A DNA stretch of 64,000 bases from Hepsetus odoe (Eukaryota; Chordata; Actinopteri; Characiformes; Hepsetidae), in assembly GCA_017165825.1 (NCBI GenBank), contig CM029393.1, forward strand, positions 806,001 to 870,000, written 5' to 3'. The notes beneath the pieces are model-generated. The model was not told where the DNA came from, did no database searches, and saw nothing but the letters and a program-made list of their open reading frames with translations. The translations under genes and the position numbers were made by a program. Below are positions 32,930 to 45,279 of this stretch, piece after piece (positions within the stretch are counted from its first letter, which is position 1; every line of letters begins with the position of its first letter).

Positions 32930-35795
32930 CCCGAATGTACAAAACCATTTCCTAAATGTTTAAAACTGTGATACATTTCTTTCACAATGTGTTCAAGTGG
33001 TGGTGACAACGAGGCTGTGACTGAACAGTTTGAAATTGTGATAAAAACTGTAAATGATTATCAGCCAGATGAGGAAAGCAGTTTTAGAAGTATGTCTTAT
33101 GTCAAAGATGTACATTTAAAAGGAAAAGCATACACCGTCTTACGCCAACTCCCTTGGATTTACAGTTAATAGAGTCTAAAAAATAATTCATAACTGTGAA
33201 ATGATGCACTGGCCTGTTCCCTGAGGGACTATAATCAGTCCAGCTAAAGACTATCCTGTTGTATCTTGCCTCAAAGGAAGAATCTCTACAGACGAGTCTC
33301 AAAAGAAAGCTAGTGTATGTGTTTGCCTCTCGTCAGAAGTGAAGCTGATTTACGTAAAAGCAATCACGGCCCATAATTCCCTCTAACGTGCTTTTCTATT
33401 GATCCGCATTGCACTTGTATCATCTCCAGAGCCAGAGTAATCGCCTGCCTCTTTGCTTCATGCCCTTGCACTGCGAAGAAAATCAAAGCAAGACAAAGCC
33501 ACAAAATCTCCCCTACCGAAAGAAGAGAAACATGTTTACAATGGCAGGGGGATAAAAGAAGCTTCTGTGTCTTAGCACAGATGAAAAGTGCAAAAAGTAG
33601 ATACACTTGAAACAGTGAGGGATAGTGTTCCGCAACAATCCACACATTTGTTCCAGAAAAACAGAATGCATGAGATATCAAGAGCCCAGATACACTCTTC
33701 ATTTTGTTTGCTGTCATTGATGCAATGTACATACAACACCTACAAAATGGTTAGAAAGGTTTAGTGAGGGTCCTGACTGGTGTGACCATCTAAGCTGTGG
33801 CACTCTTCGTGAGATTGTGATTTGACATGCAAGGGCTTGTTAGTGGTTTCAAACTGATACACTGCAATATTTGCATTTTGTATTTTATTAAATTTGTAAT
33901 ATTTTCGACTGGAATCATAGTATTAGTATTCAGATAAAATATGCATCCCATAAAATAGTGGCCATAACATTTGAATACTATAACATACTAACAGAATGTT
34001 TTCAGAAAATTGTGAACCTTTAATACTGACATCAGAGTAAAAAATGCTTTGGTTATTGATACTTTAGAAAAAATGAGTGTGACTCACATGAGTGTAAGTC
34101 AAATCAGTGTTCAGCCACAAAAGCTTGAGGGCAGCAGTCACCTCAGACAGAGAAGCTGACTCATCAATGCAGGAAAACAATACTGAATACTTTCTTTGCT
34201 CATTCATAAGACAGAAAATAAATCTCATTTACAGTTTTCCCACTCACCCCAAGGTTTAATTATGGCTTATGGCCCCAGTTAGCTTAAAACTGCATGAGGT
34301 TGTGATATCTCTTACAGACCACGACAATTTCTGACAATGTAAGACATTGTGAATGTACTATGACAACCAATCATGTCTCAATTTAATAGCATTCATCACC
34401 TCTGACTATTTATTTTTTCACAGTAAAATAAGACACTGCTTCATGCGCTCATTTTCTTCAGAGAATAAAATGTTCACAAATTTGGTAATTAAGTGCAAAA
34501 TACGCTTTTAGAAACTCCTCCACAGAAAAAAAGAACAATAGCTTTATTGCCCCGAAACCCTGAGTAAATCCAGCGCATCATTGACGCTATTTACTTTCAT
34601 GCCCTGACAGGATCTGGTTGTCTTACTGGAATATCAGATAAAATTCAGAGTAGCGATGTGTTGTGATGAAATGAGCTTAATATTTGTATTTAATTTATAT
34701 TTATTTAATCTGTTCATCACAAGTAAGAGAAACACTGGCTTCATTTATAATAGACAGGCTAAATGATATATGATGCACTGGACATTGTAATGAGAAAACA
34801 TTGATGAAGGAAAAGCCTTTTTCTATAAAAAAAAAAAAGCTCCTCTCCACATATCTCCAAAACTGCATCTCCATCCAATGAGAATTCAGTCGAAAATGCT
34901 GCTGCTAGCTAACTCATTATCAGGTGATAGCCAAATATATTAAAGGTGGGTTTACCTGTGAGTGCAACAATTTTAAGGCACATGGCTTGCACTGTCCACA
35001 ATAATTCTACTGACAGTTAATGCCATATCATTGTTCCAAAGATACAAGAAAACTAAAGTGAGTGGCATTACCTGCCATTATAGCAAAACACCTTCCATTT
35101 TAGCATAACAGCAAAAGCTGTTTGAGGTCTTAGACAATTCAGACTCAAAATCTTACACCCTAATTGAGATATTCTAGTGTAAGAGTATGCAGCCTATGAA
35201 TATGCTTTGCATCCACTTTGAATGGGCCTACTGCCTCAAGTTAAACTGAAGAAATTGTATTTGCGTCTGCCTTTAAGGGTTCAGCATTTCTGGTCAAACT
35301 TCTGGGTGCAGTCATTAAGCCGTTATCATCCAGATAATGTTCTTCAGGATTTTTGTAGGGGCTGTAGCTGCAGTGGAATTTAGAAAATGACAGAAAATAA
35401 ACTGCTCAAAACAAAAATATTTACTTTTGAAGTGTTAAAAATATCATAATTATTTCTGGATGGGGTCTGAGCACTTATATCATTGTAAAAACACTTATTA
35501 ACACACATAACCAATTCAGAAGGTGGTCTCAGATGCATTTTAGTCAGATGTTATCTCTCTGTACAAATGAAAAATGCATAGTTCCTGTTTTTTTGAGTGT
35601 AGCATTTGAGAGGAAAGAATCAATAATAATCCATTCGCAACATCGAAGTGTGAGTGGAGTTTTCAGAGGCTCTGCCTGATCACCATGGATGCTTGAAAAC
35701 ATTTAACATTTTTTATGTATACCTGCAGATGCTGAGAAATACTACTACTACTAATAATAATAACAATCCTTTATTTATAATCCCACGAATGGGAA
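32930..35795. other. No gene or repeat family recognised
   Basis: AT-rich with short ORFs on both strands that show no family features. Comparatively free of mobile elements, so any conserved non-coding element would be easiest to look for here. Confidence 0.5.
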
Positions 35796-35799
35796 ATTC

Positions 35800-35983
35800 A
35801 CTCTCTGCATTTCACCAATACACATATGTGCAGCAGTGGGCTGCTATTGAAAGCACCCGGGGAGCAGTGATGGGGACAGCACCTTGCTCAAGGGTACCTC
35901 AGGGCAACCTACTGGGAAGGGGTTCGAACCCCTGATCCTCCGATCATGTGGCTGACGCCCTAACCACTAGGCCACCGCTGCCC
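35800..35983 (-). mobile_element. tRNA-derived SINE (family A)
   Basis: ctctgcatttcaccaataca body, ggttcgaacccctgatcctc B-box, ccactaggccaccgctgccc head. Preceded by actactactactaataataa, a simple-repeat junction. Confidence 0.88.
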
Positions 35984-36250
35984 AATATACCAAATACCTT
36001 GCAAATATTATTTGCATATTAATTTCTGTAAGCAATTTATTGCCATATGTATATACATCTTCTGGATTAAAGCTTGTTCATGCTTTGACACTTTTGAAAA
36101 AACAAGAACACCACAAATTCTTAATTGTTTTGATAAATGCCTGCTAGAATACAGCTAGCAGTTTTTAAAAACAAGTTAAATTGTTTTAGCAGAGCTTTCT
36201 ATTAGCACGTTTTTATCTTCACAGTGTAACTTATTTTGATCTGTAATATA

Positions 36251-37527
36251 TACACTGCTCTAAAATATTAACAAAGGAACACTTTGAAAACAATTTTGAT
36301 CAATTGGAAAAAAAAAATCATGCTGGATATCCATACTGATATGTATATGGATGTGTTTGGAACAAAGGATTCCACATCATTTGATGAAAATTAAAATTAT
36401 TTACCTGCAGAGGGCTTAATTCGAAGTCACCAAGTTTATTTAAACTGAAAAACTAATGCAGCAGGTTAGTCCATTTCACTGAAATGGCCTAAAAATTATG
36501 TCCCAGAGATGTTCTATTGGATTTAGGTCAGGCAACTGTGTAGGCCAGTCAATGGTATCAGTTCCTTCATCCTCCAGGAACTGCCTGCATACTCAGGACC
36601 CACTGCACCAGCGAAGGGTCCAACAATGGGTCTAAGGATTTCATCCCTATACCTGGTAGTCAGGGTGCCATTGTTTATTCTGTACAGGTCTGTGTGTCCC
36701 TCCATGGATATGCCTCCCCAGACCAACACTGACCTACCACTAAACCAATCATGCTAAACAATGTTGCAGGCAGCATAACGTTCACTGCAGCTTCTCCAGA
36801 CCCTTTCACATCTGTCACATGAGGTCAGAGTGAACCTGCTCTCATTTGTGAAAAGCACAGGGCGCCAGTGCTGGACCTGCCAATTCTGGTGTCCTCTGGC
36901 AAATACCATTCGAGCTCCACAGTGCCTGGCAGTGAGCACAGGGCCCACCGGAGGACGTCGGGCCCTCAGGCCACCCTCATGAAGTCTGTTTTGAATGTTT
37001 TGGTCAAAGACATTCATGCCAGTGGCCCACTGGCGGTCACTTTGTAGGGCTCTGGCAGTACTCATCCTGTTCTTGCTTGCACAGGATGCAGATACTGCGT
37101 GTCTCCTGGAATTTCCTCCATGCACTTGAGACTGTGCTGAGAGACACAGCAAACCTTCTGGCAATGGCACGTAGTGATGTGCCATCCTGGTGGAGTTGGA
37201 CTGCCTGTGCAGCCTCTGTAAGGTCCAGGTATCACCTCATGCTACCAGTAGTGACAGTGAACCTAGTCAAATGCAAAACTACTGAAAAACAGTCAAAAAA
37301 GATGAGGAGGGAAAAAAGTCTGTGGCCTCCACCTACAAAACCATTCCTATTTTTGGGGTCATCTCATTGTTGCCCCTTTAGTGGTATTAATTTCATTAAC
37401 ACCAAAACAGCTGACACTGATTAACAACCCCCTCTGCTACTTAACTGACCAGATCAACATCCCAGAGGTTTAATTGACTTGATACTATACTATGATTAAT
37501 TAAAAGTGTTCCTTTCATTTTTTTTTG

Positions 37528-37533
<6 letters not shown>
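36251..37533 (-). mobile_element. Tc1/mariner transposon, nearly complete but inactivated
   Basis: Left terminus cactgctctaaaatattaac aaaggaacacttt; inverted match aaaagtgttcctttc near 37505-37520. Minus-strand transposase pieces: RALQSDRQWATGMNVFDQNI, RLHEGGLRARRPPVGPVLTA, VLFTNESRFTLTSCDRCERV (second catalytic region; D replaced by N in TNES), MLVWGGISMEGHTDLYRINN, PFAGAVGP. Frameshifts and stops interrupt it, and the C-terminal block (SPDLNPIEHLW type) is deleted near 36480-36560. The right end runs into a (TA)n array. Confidence 0.85.

Positions 37534-37570
<37 letters not shown>
37531..37570. repeat. (TA)n microsatellite
   Basis: About 19 TA units directly abutting the right terminus of the Tc1 element. 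TA is the target and duplicated dinucleotide of this family. Confidence 0.95.
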
Positions 37571-37579
<9 letters not shown>

Positions 37580-37597
37580 TTATTTTTTTTTTATATA

Positions 37598-38045
37598 CAG
37601 TACTGTGCAAAAGTGCTCTAAACAAAGAATGCTTTCAAAAATGTTAATCATTTATTTTCATCAATCAACAAAATGCAGTGAATGAACAAAAGAGAATCTA
37701 AATCAAATCAATATTTGGTGTGACCACCCTTTGCCTTCATAACAGGTTGTTCCAAACATCTTGGAGAACTAAGCACAGATCTTCTGTGGATGTAGGCTTC
37801 CTCACATCCTTCTGTCTCTTCATGTAATCCCAGACACACTCGATGATGTTGCGATCAGGGCTCTGTGGGGGCCATAAGAGTTGATGCTGGTTTGAAGGCA
37901 AAAGGTATTAACACCAAATATTGATTTGATTTAGATTCTTTTGTTCACTCACTTTGCATTTTGTAAATTGATAAAAAATAAACAATCATTATTTATATTT
38001 CTGAAAGCATTCTTTGTTTACAGCATTTTTTCCACACCTGCCTAA
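37598..38045. mobile_element. Tc1-type foldback element (MITE)
   Basis: Left tacagtactgtgcaaaagtg and right tttccacacctgcctaaa. Long subterminal inverted repeats: ctaaatcaaatcaatatttg gtgt on the left appears inverted as acaccaaatattgatttgat on the right. Same family as 2081-2519. Confidence 0.85.
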
Positions 38046-38059
38046 ATTATTTATAAAAT

Positions 38060-40800
38060 GTATTTAAAAAATTATATATATAAGCACTTTGAGCTGTTTC
38101 TAAATACATGAATGCACACTCTATAAATTATTATTATTGTTATCATTATTGTTTTCATTTTTCCTAGTTCTTACACATCAACTTCAAGGACTAGCCACTA
38201 GCCATATCCCACCTATGTGGCTTTTTAATCACTTTTATAATTGAGTCCATATTTTTCAGTTTATGTCAGTGGTTTTAATTATGTGGATGGTCAATGTATT
38301 AGTTCACTTAATGAGCACGGACACTGTCTCCAAATGCACTACTTTAGGCATGGAGGTGTGTGGGATGTGTGTGTTTGTGTGTAACCTGGCCACCTAGGTT
38401 GCCATATCCCTCTGATGATTATGGATATGATGTACATGAAAGGAGAGCGCGCTCATGAATGCAGCAGGAGATGGCAGAGGTCAAAGCAATGCTGATGAAG
38501 GTCACTCGCCATCTGATGGATTGTGAGGCTAATAGCCCTTACTCTGGCCTGAGTTACAGCAGAGCAAACCAGTGTAATCTTTCAGAGCCTTGGGAGGTGC
38601 AGTGCCCCTGCTGCAGCATCCAGAATGGATTTGAATACAGTGAATACTGGGAAATTAACAAGAACTAAGAGTAAGACCTGACAAATATGAGGCTTAGGTT
38701 AAGTGAGCGCCAATATTTTATACTGTAACAAACTATAATTGCAGAAAACACATCCTTAGCCTAAGAAATACAGGTCAAACTCTTTAAGCTTAAAAACCCA
38801 ACATTGTCATGGTATCATTAGGTGAGAAAAATAAGTGCTAAACCCAGCAAACGTTATAATAAGTATTTTCCTATTCTCTTAGAGATTATGAAATTAAATT
38901 AAAATAAAAACTCTACTACTGCTACTAGTTATCGTAGCCTTCTTATTATGGACAGTCATACAATTATATTTTATGGTATCAGGTTCACCTTCATTATATT
39001 TACAGAATGTTTTTGTTCCTGTCTGAAGTAGCAGGTCACAAATTTAGTTGTTCTTCTGTTTGCCAGCAGAAGTGCATTTATGCAGACTTTCTGCCACACT
39101 CTTTTTCAACATTATACCAAATGGGCTGCAGATAAAATGTTTCTTGTAAAAGCTATGCATGAAATTACAGTGATGGCGACTTGGTTGATGCTTTCAATTA
39201 ATGGTAACATGTCAAAGGGTACCCTCAGTCTATCGGTCTGGGATTCAAACAGACTATTTTTTTAACCTGGGACCTATTCCCTAACCACTAGGCCAACGCT
39301 GGATAAGAGTATGGGTTTGCACATATCTTTAACTATTGCTGGGACAAAGGGAAAACTATAAATGTTTAAACTTTTATCCATTTTGTGGAAAAAAAAAAAA
39401 ACAACATCAGCAATTAGTAATTTTGTCCATGACTAAAGTAAGAGGATGCAGTAAGCCCATGGTCCTGCTGCTGCAGCTCATTTGCTTTATGTTTGCTTTT
39501 TGTTCATATAGTGGCAATCTTCCTGATGCTGTTTCATTAATCTGGATTAATCTGGGTAAAATATGAGCCCACCTCCAGCAACCTGACCCAAATATGGTGT
39601 TCCACTTCAGAACAGAACATCCAGCCTCAGCGTTTCCCATTAGAACCCCCCCACATGCATGCCCGGAGCTCACTTCCAAAATAACATCAGAGAGGCAGTC
39701 AATGAGTGCTCCCCCATCAGAGCGGCTTTACAGACAGTGTGAGAGCAATGCAGTGTGTGGGAGACTGGAGGTTTATTCCAGTGAACACATGCACCCATGA
39801 AAACGCATTACACTGCCATACACAATACTGAGGGATTTACGTGCAGTGCACACTCTTCCGGGAGCACATGCTCTTCCGTGGGCTGCTAAAAAGAAAACCA
39901 CAGTTTCTTTTTTTAAACAGAGGAGGACATGGCTATGAACAAAAAACATCAGATTATATACCTACACACATAGCAGGGAACTGAGCCACTTGCTGTCCAC
40001 TCAGATTCAGTGATTCACATGCCACACACTCACATGTGACACTCATGCCATAGTTTTGTGAAAAAACATCACCATCACCAAAAAACACCATTTTTGCCTC
40101 TTTACACCAAGTGTGGTTGATCAGCAAAGAGAAATATGATAAACTGCATTTTCTTAATCACACACTTTGCTAAAATGCCGCTGTTAAATGATTTCAAACA
40201 GATCTTTGAGATTATTAGTGTTAACAGTGAACACTCATTCACTGATCTAACTTCCTGCTCAGACTAGTTCCAACCACAGCAGGGCACACCTGGTCCTGCT
40301 AATTAACTTCTTTAGAATTCCTTGACTGAATCAAATGCATTAGTGTAAGGTAAGGGGAACAGCATGTTAGGTGGAAGTTGAAACCAGGAAAGTTTGTGGG
40401 CTTTTTGTCAGCAGAAGTTGAATCCTAAAAATACAGCTGCATGCAAACATTTTGTTTCTCTTTTTTTAATTAAAAAATATAAATATTAACATATTTTTCC
40501 AACGCATTTTCTTCAGGAAATCAACAGAAAATGCATTAAAAGTAATGCATTAACAATAAGTTGTTAATAAGTTGTTATCAGTGAGCTGGATCAATGCCAT
40601 TTTACATGCTTCCACTACACTGAAAACAAGACTAATTATTAAACAAGAATAAACTTTTACTCCTTTTTGTAATTACTCATTTTAGTGTCATCATACTGCC
40701 CCAGTCTAAACCATCACAAAAATAACACAACAAAACACATCCCATATTTGTGCTTATTTGTATATAAACTTACATTATGAAGTGACTTTATTTGTCCAAC
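38060..40800. other. No gene recognised; one SINE remnant
   Basis: A decayed family-A SINE head lies at about 39215-39300 (gggattcaaacagac, ccctaaccactaggccaacg). The 69-codon ORF at 38459-38668 (QEMAEVKAMLMKVTRHLMDC) reads plausibly but has no family match I know, no good splice sites and an in-frame stop just before its ATG. Confidence 0.5.
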
Positions 40801-40808
40801 AAACGTCT

Positions 40809-40842
<34 letters not shown>
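40809..40842. repeat. (GT)n microsatellite
   Basis: About 16 GT units. Confidence 0.95.
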
Positions 40843-40846
<4 letters not shown>

Positions 40847-41375
40847 CAGCAGTACTGCATTAATTGCATTGCTGGTCCTTTACAATAGGGTCAGACTAGA
40901 CAGGCAAAAGCCTTCTGGGCATTGGGCACACCTCTGCCCTGAAATGACCCTCATGAGTGGATTATATATAATAATCTCAGAATCCATAAACATTAGCTCT
41001 CACACCAGGTCACTGGATAATGATTGTCCAACCTGACTGATCACATTAAAGGGGGAAACAACTTATTTTTGCAGTTCTGGACATTCAATGTTGAAATGTC
41101 ACAGTCATTTAGAGGGGACTAATCCTCTCATTTCAATAGATTCTCTCTCTCTCTATCTCTCTTTCGCTCTCTTGCTCACACTCTCTCTCATCTGTTACAC
41201 TCCCTCTATCCTAGAAAACACAAGAGGCAGCTGTATATGTATATGTCCTCTGAACAAGAGAAAAAAAAAACAAAACAAAGAAAAAACTGGTAAATCAGTG
41301 CAGCCTGCCAAAACTAAAATGCTCTTCGATGGTCATGCCAAACTGAGCCATATTTTGGGTGGCCGCTATTATATA

Positions 41376-41377
<2 letters not shown>

Positions 41378-41459
<82 letters not shown>
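41378..41459. repeat. (CA)n microsatellite
   Basis: About 40 units with one cgc interruption. Confidence 0.95.
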
Positions 41460-41461
<2 letters not shown>

Positions 41462-41997
41462 GAATAGTATCTGGCTGTGAAATCTCATTCACTGTTGTGT
41501 TGATTCAACTGTTGTGATGTAATGCAGTACATTGTAAATTGGGATTTGACAACATTTAACTGGATGCTTAAATACATGCCGATATTACATACCAGTGCAG
41601 TCTAAAGGCAAACTTATTGAAAAAAGATAAAAAAAAAACAATTTCTCTTTTTGTCTGCTTATGTGATATCGTTCCGCCTACTGCTGGATCTTTCTCTAAT
41701 CTAATCTAATCCAATACTATAAATAATCCCATAAATCAATCAGTAAAATACAAAATATGAATTTGCTGTGTTTTGATATGACTGGGAAGACATATTGCAC
41801 ACATTCAGGTTCTGAATCACTGATCTACAGACATAATACTGAGACATCATGGGTGTCAAAGTTTAATTGTTTGAGGAAGGCTGTACTATAGTAATCCCCC
41901 GCTATATCGCGGTGCACATTTCGTGTCCCCTGTAAAACTTTAGCCAAATCAATATGCGGACAGCGAAAAAGACTTCCAGGTTATTATTATTATTATT

Positions 41998-42190
41998 GTG
42001 AAGACACCACAGCACAGCACTCAAACCCCAAACAAATGCTTCTTTACATTTAACCCATCACTCACACAAATGCAGAGCAATAGACAGATAGATGCATCAC
42101 CAGGGAGCAGCATTAGGGACGGCAACCTCCTGGTCTGAGACTTGACGCGTGCCCTTCCTATCATCGTGTCTGGTCACTAACCACTGCCTT
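41998..42190 (-). mobile_element. Family-A SINE, strongly diverged
   Basis: gtgaagacaccacagcacag, acatttaacccatcactcac, accagggagcagcattaggg, ctaaccactgcct: the family-A landmarks in order on minus. A (TTA)n junction precedes it. Confidence 0.6.
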
Positions 42191-42194
42191 GTGT

Positions 42195-43445
42195 CTTAAG
42201 GCTTTGTAATTATTTTTAATGTAACTATTTTAAAGAACATTTTTCATGTAATTGCACAGCATGATGTTATATCCTCTTGTTGTTGAAAAAGTCACCTCTG
42301 TGTGTCATGCTTCAGAGCAAAATTGCTGCTATGCAAGTGTCAGTGACTTGCAGCCATGTAAACATCGCCACGGTGATAACATTACTGGAATATCTTGGAT
42401 ATTCTTGGAAACAATAAGTGGGACTCAGCGTAAGGATCTTCTGTGTCCTCTTTTACTTTTCAGTTGCTGTTTTTGCATCACGGCTTTAACTCATGGAGTA
42501 CAACCAAAGGTCCCTATAATGACAAAATGTTTATGCTTCCATCCTCCATGTACCACACACAGATACACTCATACACTGGCATACCAACATAAAGAAGGTG
42601 TAAGAGAACACAAAACATGCTTGTGTTTGTTGCTGTTAGCTTCATCAGGGACATACAGAAGACAAACACATGAGAGATGATTTTCAAGGTTAACATCCAC
42701 TCAGAATTAGCAATTCAAATCTACTGTAGTTTGCATGAAAGACTGGGACAATTGATTAGGGCTTCCTAGAGATTTTTATCCTTGTTTAATCCACCGGTTG
42801 ATACTGAGTCAATTAGTACCATCAAGACCATCAAATTGAAAAGCAAATGTTTACACCAGTCAATATTAAAGGACCTATTTGACAAGAGTTGAGGCTAATG
42901 TAATGGTTTGTGCAATAATTTAATTGACACAATCTCAGTTTGTGGCAAGTGTGTAATGACTTGCAGGCATGCTGTTTACTCAATGGTAATTGATGACCAA
43001 AAGCATCCATTATTTATTAGCTACAGCTTTGTAGTTCCAGTGAAAAAGTAAGTTATCAAACCAAATTTGAGGCAAGTCTTAGTTGATCAGCTCTATTCAG
43101 GGCAAAATTAGGCTTTTAGCTGACACAATGCTTTAAAGAATACAATGTTGCAAAACTAATCTATTTATTGCTGTTGCCTTTATTCAAATGATTTAATAAT
43201 TGTGATAAAAAATAATAATGTGCAAAGGTTGCAAGAAAATTTGACTTTGGTTTTGTGTTAATAAATAATCATTATACAATAACCAATACTTTTGCAGGAT
43301 TTACTTAAATGTGTATGCTATTTTATTCTCTATTAACTGTAACGTTCTGGTAAAACAGTGCTGTATAGTGATGTGGCTTGTGTTCCACTTAAGGTAAAAC
43401 AGAATACATAAAGCTTAACCTTATAACTGGTCTAGGAACATTTTT
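42195..43445. other. No gene or repeat family recognised
   Basis: Includes a 142-codon plus-strand ORF (42252-42680) with no conserved motif or splice context; treated as chance. Confidence 0.5.
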
Positions 43446-43451
43446 CTGCTA

Positions 43452-44545
43452 CAGTCATGTGAAAAAATCAGGACACCCTATGAAAACCTGTGTGTTTATT
43501 TACAAACATTATATATAAACATTATATAATGTTTACATTTATTTATAAACATTATTGGATATATGGATATTGAATCTCAATTTTAACAATACTGGGAAAT
43601 TCAAGTAATAGAACTAAACAATTGAAACTGAAGAAAAGACTTTTCAAAATCTTTTGTAAATTGTATAATTCTACAAAAGTGCGATTTTGGGTGAGGAAGA
43701 AATTAGGACACCCCCCACCTTTATTCACAATTATAATGGCTCAAATCACACACAGGTGCACACAGGTGAACATTATTACTCAGCATTTTGAAGGAGGGAA
43801 GACCATGGTGAGATCAAAAGAGCTATCTGAGGCCTTCAGAAAAAAAAATGTAGCAGCTTATAAGTCTGGTAAGGGATTTAAAAAGTTCTCAAAAGAATTT
43901 GCAATCTGCCATTCCACTGTCCAGAAAATAGTCTACAAGTTCTAAAGACGTCCAAAACAACTGCTAACATACCCAGGTCTAGCCATCCAAGTTCACCCCG
44001 AGTGCAGACTGCAAGATGCTAAATTAAGTCTTTAAAAACCCTAAAAAGTCGTCACGAGACCTACATTAGGCTCTTGCTACTGTTGATGTGAAAGTGCATT
44101 CATTACAATCAGAAAGAGACTACACAACTTGGAGGTGTGCAAGGAGGAAACCTTTGCTCTCTAGGAGAAACCTCAAGGCCAGACTGAAGTTTGCCAGACA
44201 GAACGTAGACACAGACCATGACTTCTGGAATAATGTTCTTTGGACAGATGAGTCTAATAATGAATTATTTTGACACCAGAACAGAGGATATGTCTGGCAT
44301 AAACCAAATACAGCATTCCGAGATAAGAACCTCATATCAACTGTAAAGCGTGGAGGTGGAAGTGTCATGGATTGGAGATGCTTTGATGCAGCAGGACCTG
44401 GCCAACTCACCATCAAAGAGTCCACCATGAATTCTACCGTGCATCAGGTGCACAAGGAACATGTGATACCATCTGTAAGAACATTAAAGCAGAACTGGAC
44501 CCTGCAACATGACAATGACCCTAAACATACAAGTAAATCCACCTA
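43452..44545 (+). mobile_element. Tc1-like transposon, 3'-truncated
   Basis: 5' terminus acagtcatgtgaaaaaatca ggacaccct. Transposase remains in plus frames: MVRSKELSEAFRKKNVAAYK and FKKFSKEFAICHSTVQKIVY (paired-like DNA-binding region), then ARLKFARQNVDTDHDFWNNV and LWTDESNNELF (catalytic D in WTDES), VKRGGGSVMDWRCFDAAGPG, WTLQHDNDPKHTSK (second D). Several frameshifts and stops. The third acidic block and 3' terminus are missing; the element stops where the large inverted repeat begins. Confidence 0.88.
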
Positions 44546-44566
44546 GGACTGGGCTGGAACCTAAGG

Positions 44567-45003
44567 GGGGGATGCTATTATCCAGCCTCATCTATCAAAG
44601 AAATGACTCTAACTAGCTCACAGATCCTCCCTGATAATGTTTGGAATGGAAGGAAAATTATTTATTTAGAATGATCTGATTCACGTAGCTATAGACTTCT
44701 CTGAGTATGTGTACACCTTAATTAATTCTACTTGCATTTAAATGAATTTGACCCATAGTTAGAATTCAACCCAATTGGTGTGTGTGTGTTTAGTGCTTTC
44801 ACCCCTAACACACTAGAATCTTTTCATTCAACAAGCATTCGACTCGATGTAAAGCTATGTAAAGCTATGTAAAGCACCAGGGAGCAGTGGTGGGGATGAT
44901 ACCTTGCTCAAGGGTACTTCAGGGCAACCTACTGGTAAGGGATTTAAACCCATAATCTTCCGATCTGGGGGCCAACTCCCTAACCACTAGGCAACCACTG
45001 CCT
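44567..45003 (+). repeat. Left arm of a large inverted repeat (contains a SINE)
   Basis: About 435 bp beginning gatgctattatccagcctca, containing tcacagatcctccctgataatg and ending in a minus-oriented family-A SINE (44866-45003). The whole stretch occurs inverted at 46795-47212, diverged by point changes and small indels. Confidence 0.88.
44866..45003 (-). mobile_element. Family-A SINE fragment within the inverted repeat
   Basis: gcaccagggagcagtggtgg, gctcaagggtacttcagggc, ggatttaaacccataatc B-box, ccctaaccactaggcaacca head. The left part is fused to non-SINE sequence (attcaacaagcattcgac) in both arms. Confidence 0.8.
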
Positions 45004-45032
45004 TGGATCTTGATTTTATTCATAATAATAAC

Positions 45033-45277
45033 TAGGGCAGCGGTGGACTAGTTGGGGCAACAGTAGCCTAGTGGAGTCCAGGATCAGAAGGTCATGGGTT
45101 TGAATCCCAGACCAGTAGTACCCTTGAGCAAGGTACCAACCCCATGACTGCTCCTGGGGCACTTGACATGGCTGCCTCCTGCTACACAGTGTGTATAGGT
45201 TAAATGCAGAGAATGCCTTTTGTTGTGGTTCACTCTATTGTGCTGTTTCACAATGACAAATAGTCACTTTCACTTCA
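45033..45277 (+). mobile_element. Family-A SINE with duplicated head
   Basis: Two tRNA-like heads in a row (gggcagcggtggactagt and gggcaacagtagcctagt), then B-box gggtttgaatccc, body cttgagcaaggtaccaaccc and tail acaatgacaaatagtcactt tcactt. Confidence 0.85.
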
Positions 45278-45279
45278 CA

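Noticed and set aside
33364..33732. 122-codon minus ORF as membrane protein
   Set aside because: Hydrophobic stretch only; no start context, homology or splice sites.
38459..38668. 69-codon ORF QEMAEVKAMLMKVTRHLMDC as an exon
   Set aside because: In-frame stop immediately before the ATG, weak acceptor (aatgcag without pyrimidine tract) and no donor in place; no known family.
42252..42680. 142-codon ORF as a gene
   Set aside because: No motif, no splice context; composition (Cys, His, Leu mixture) is that of random AT-rich sequence.
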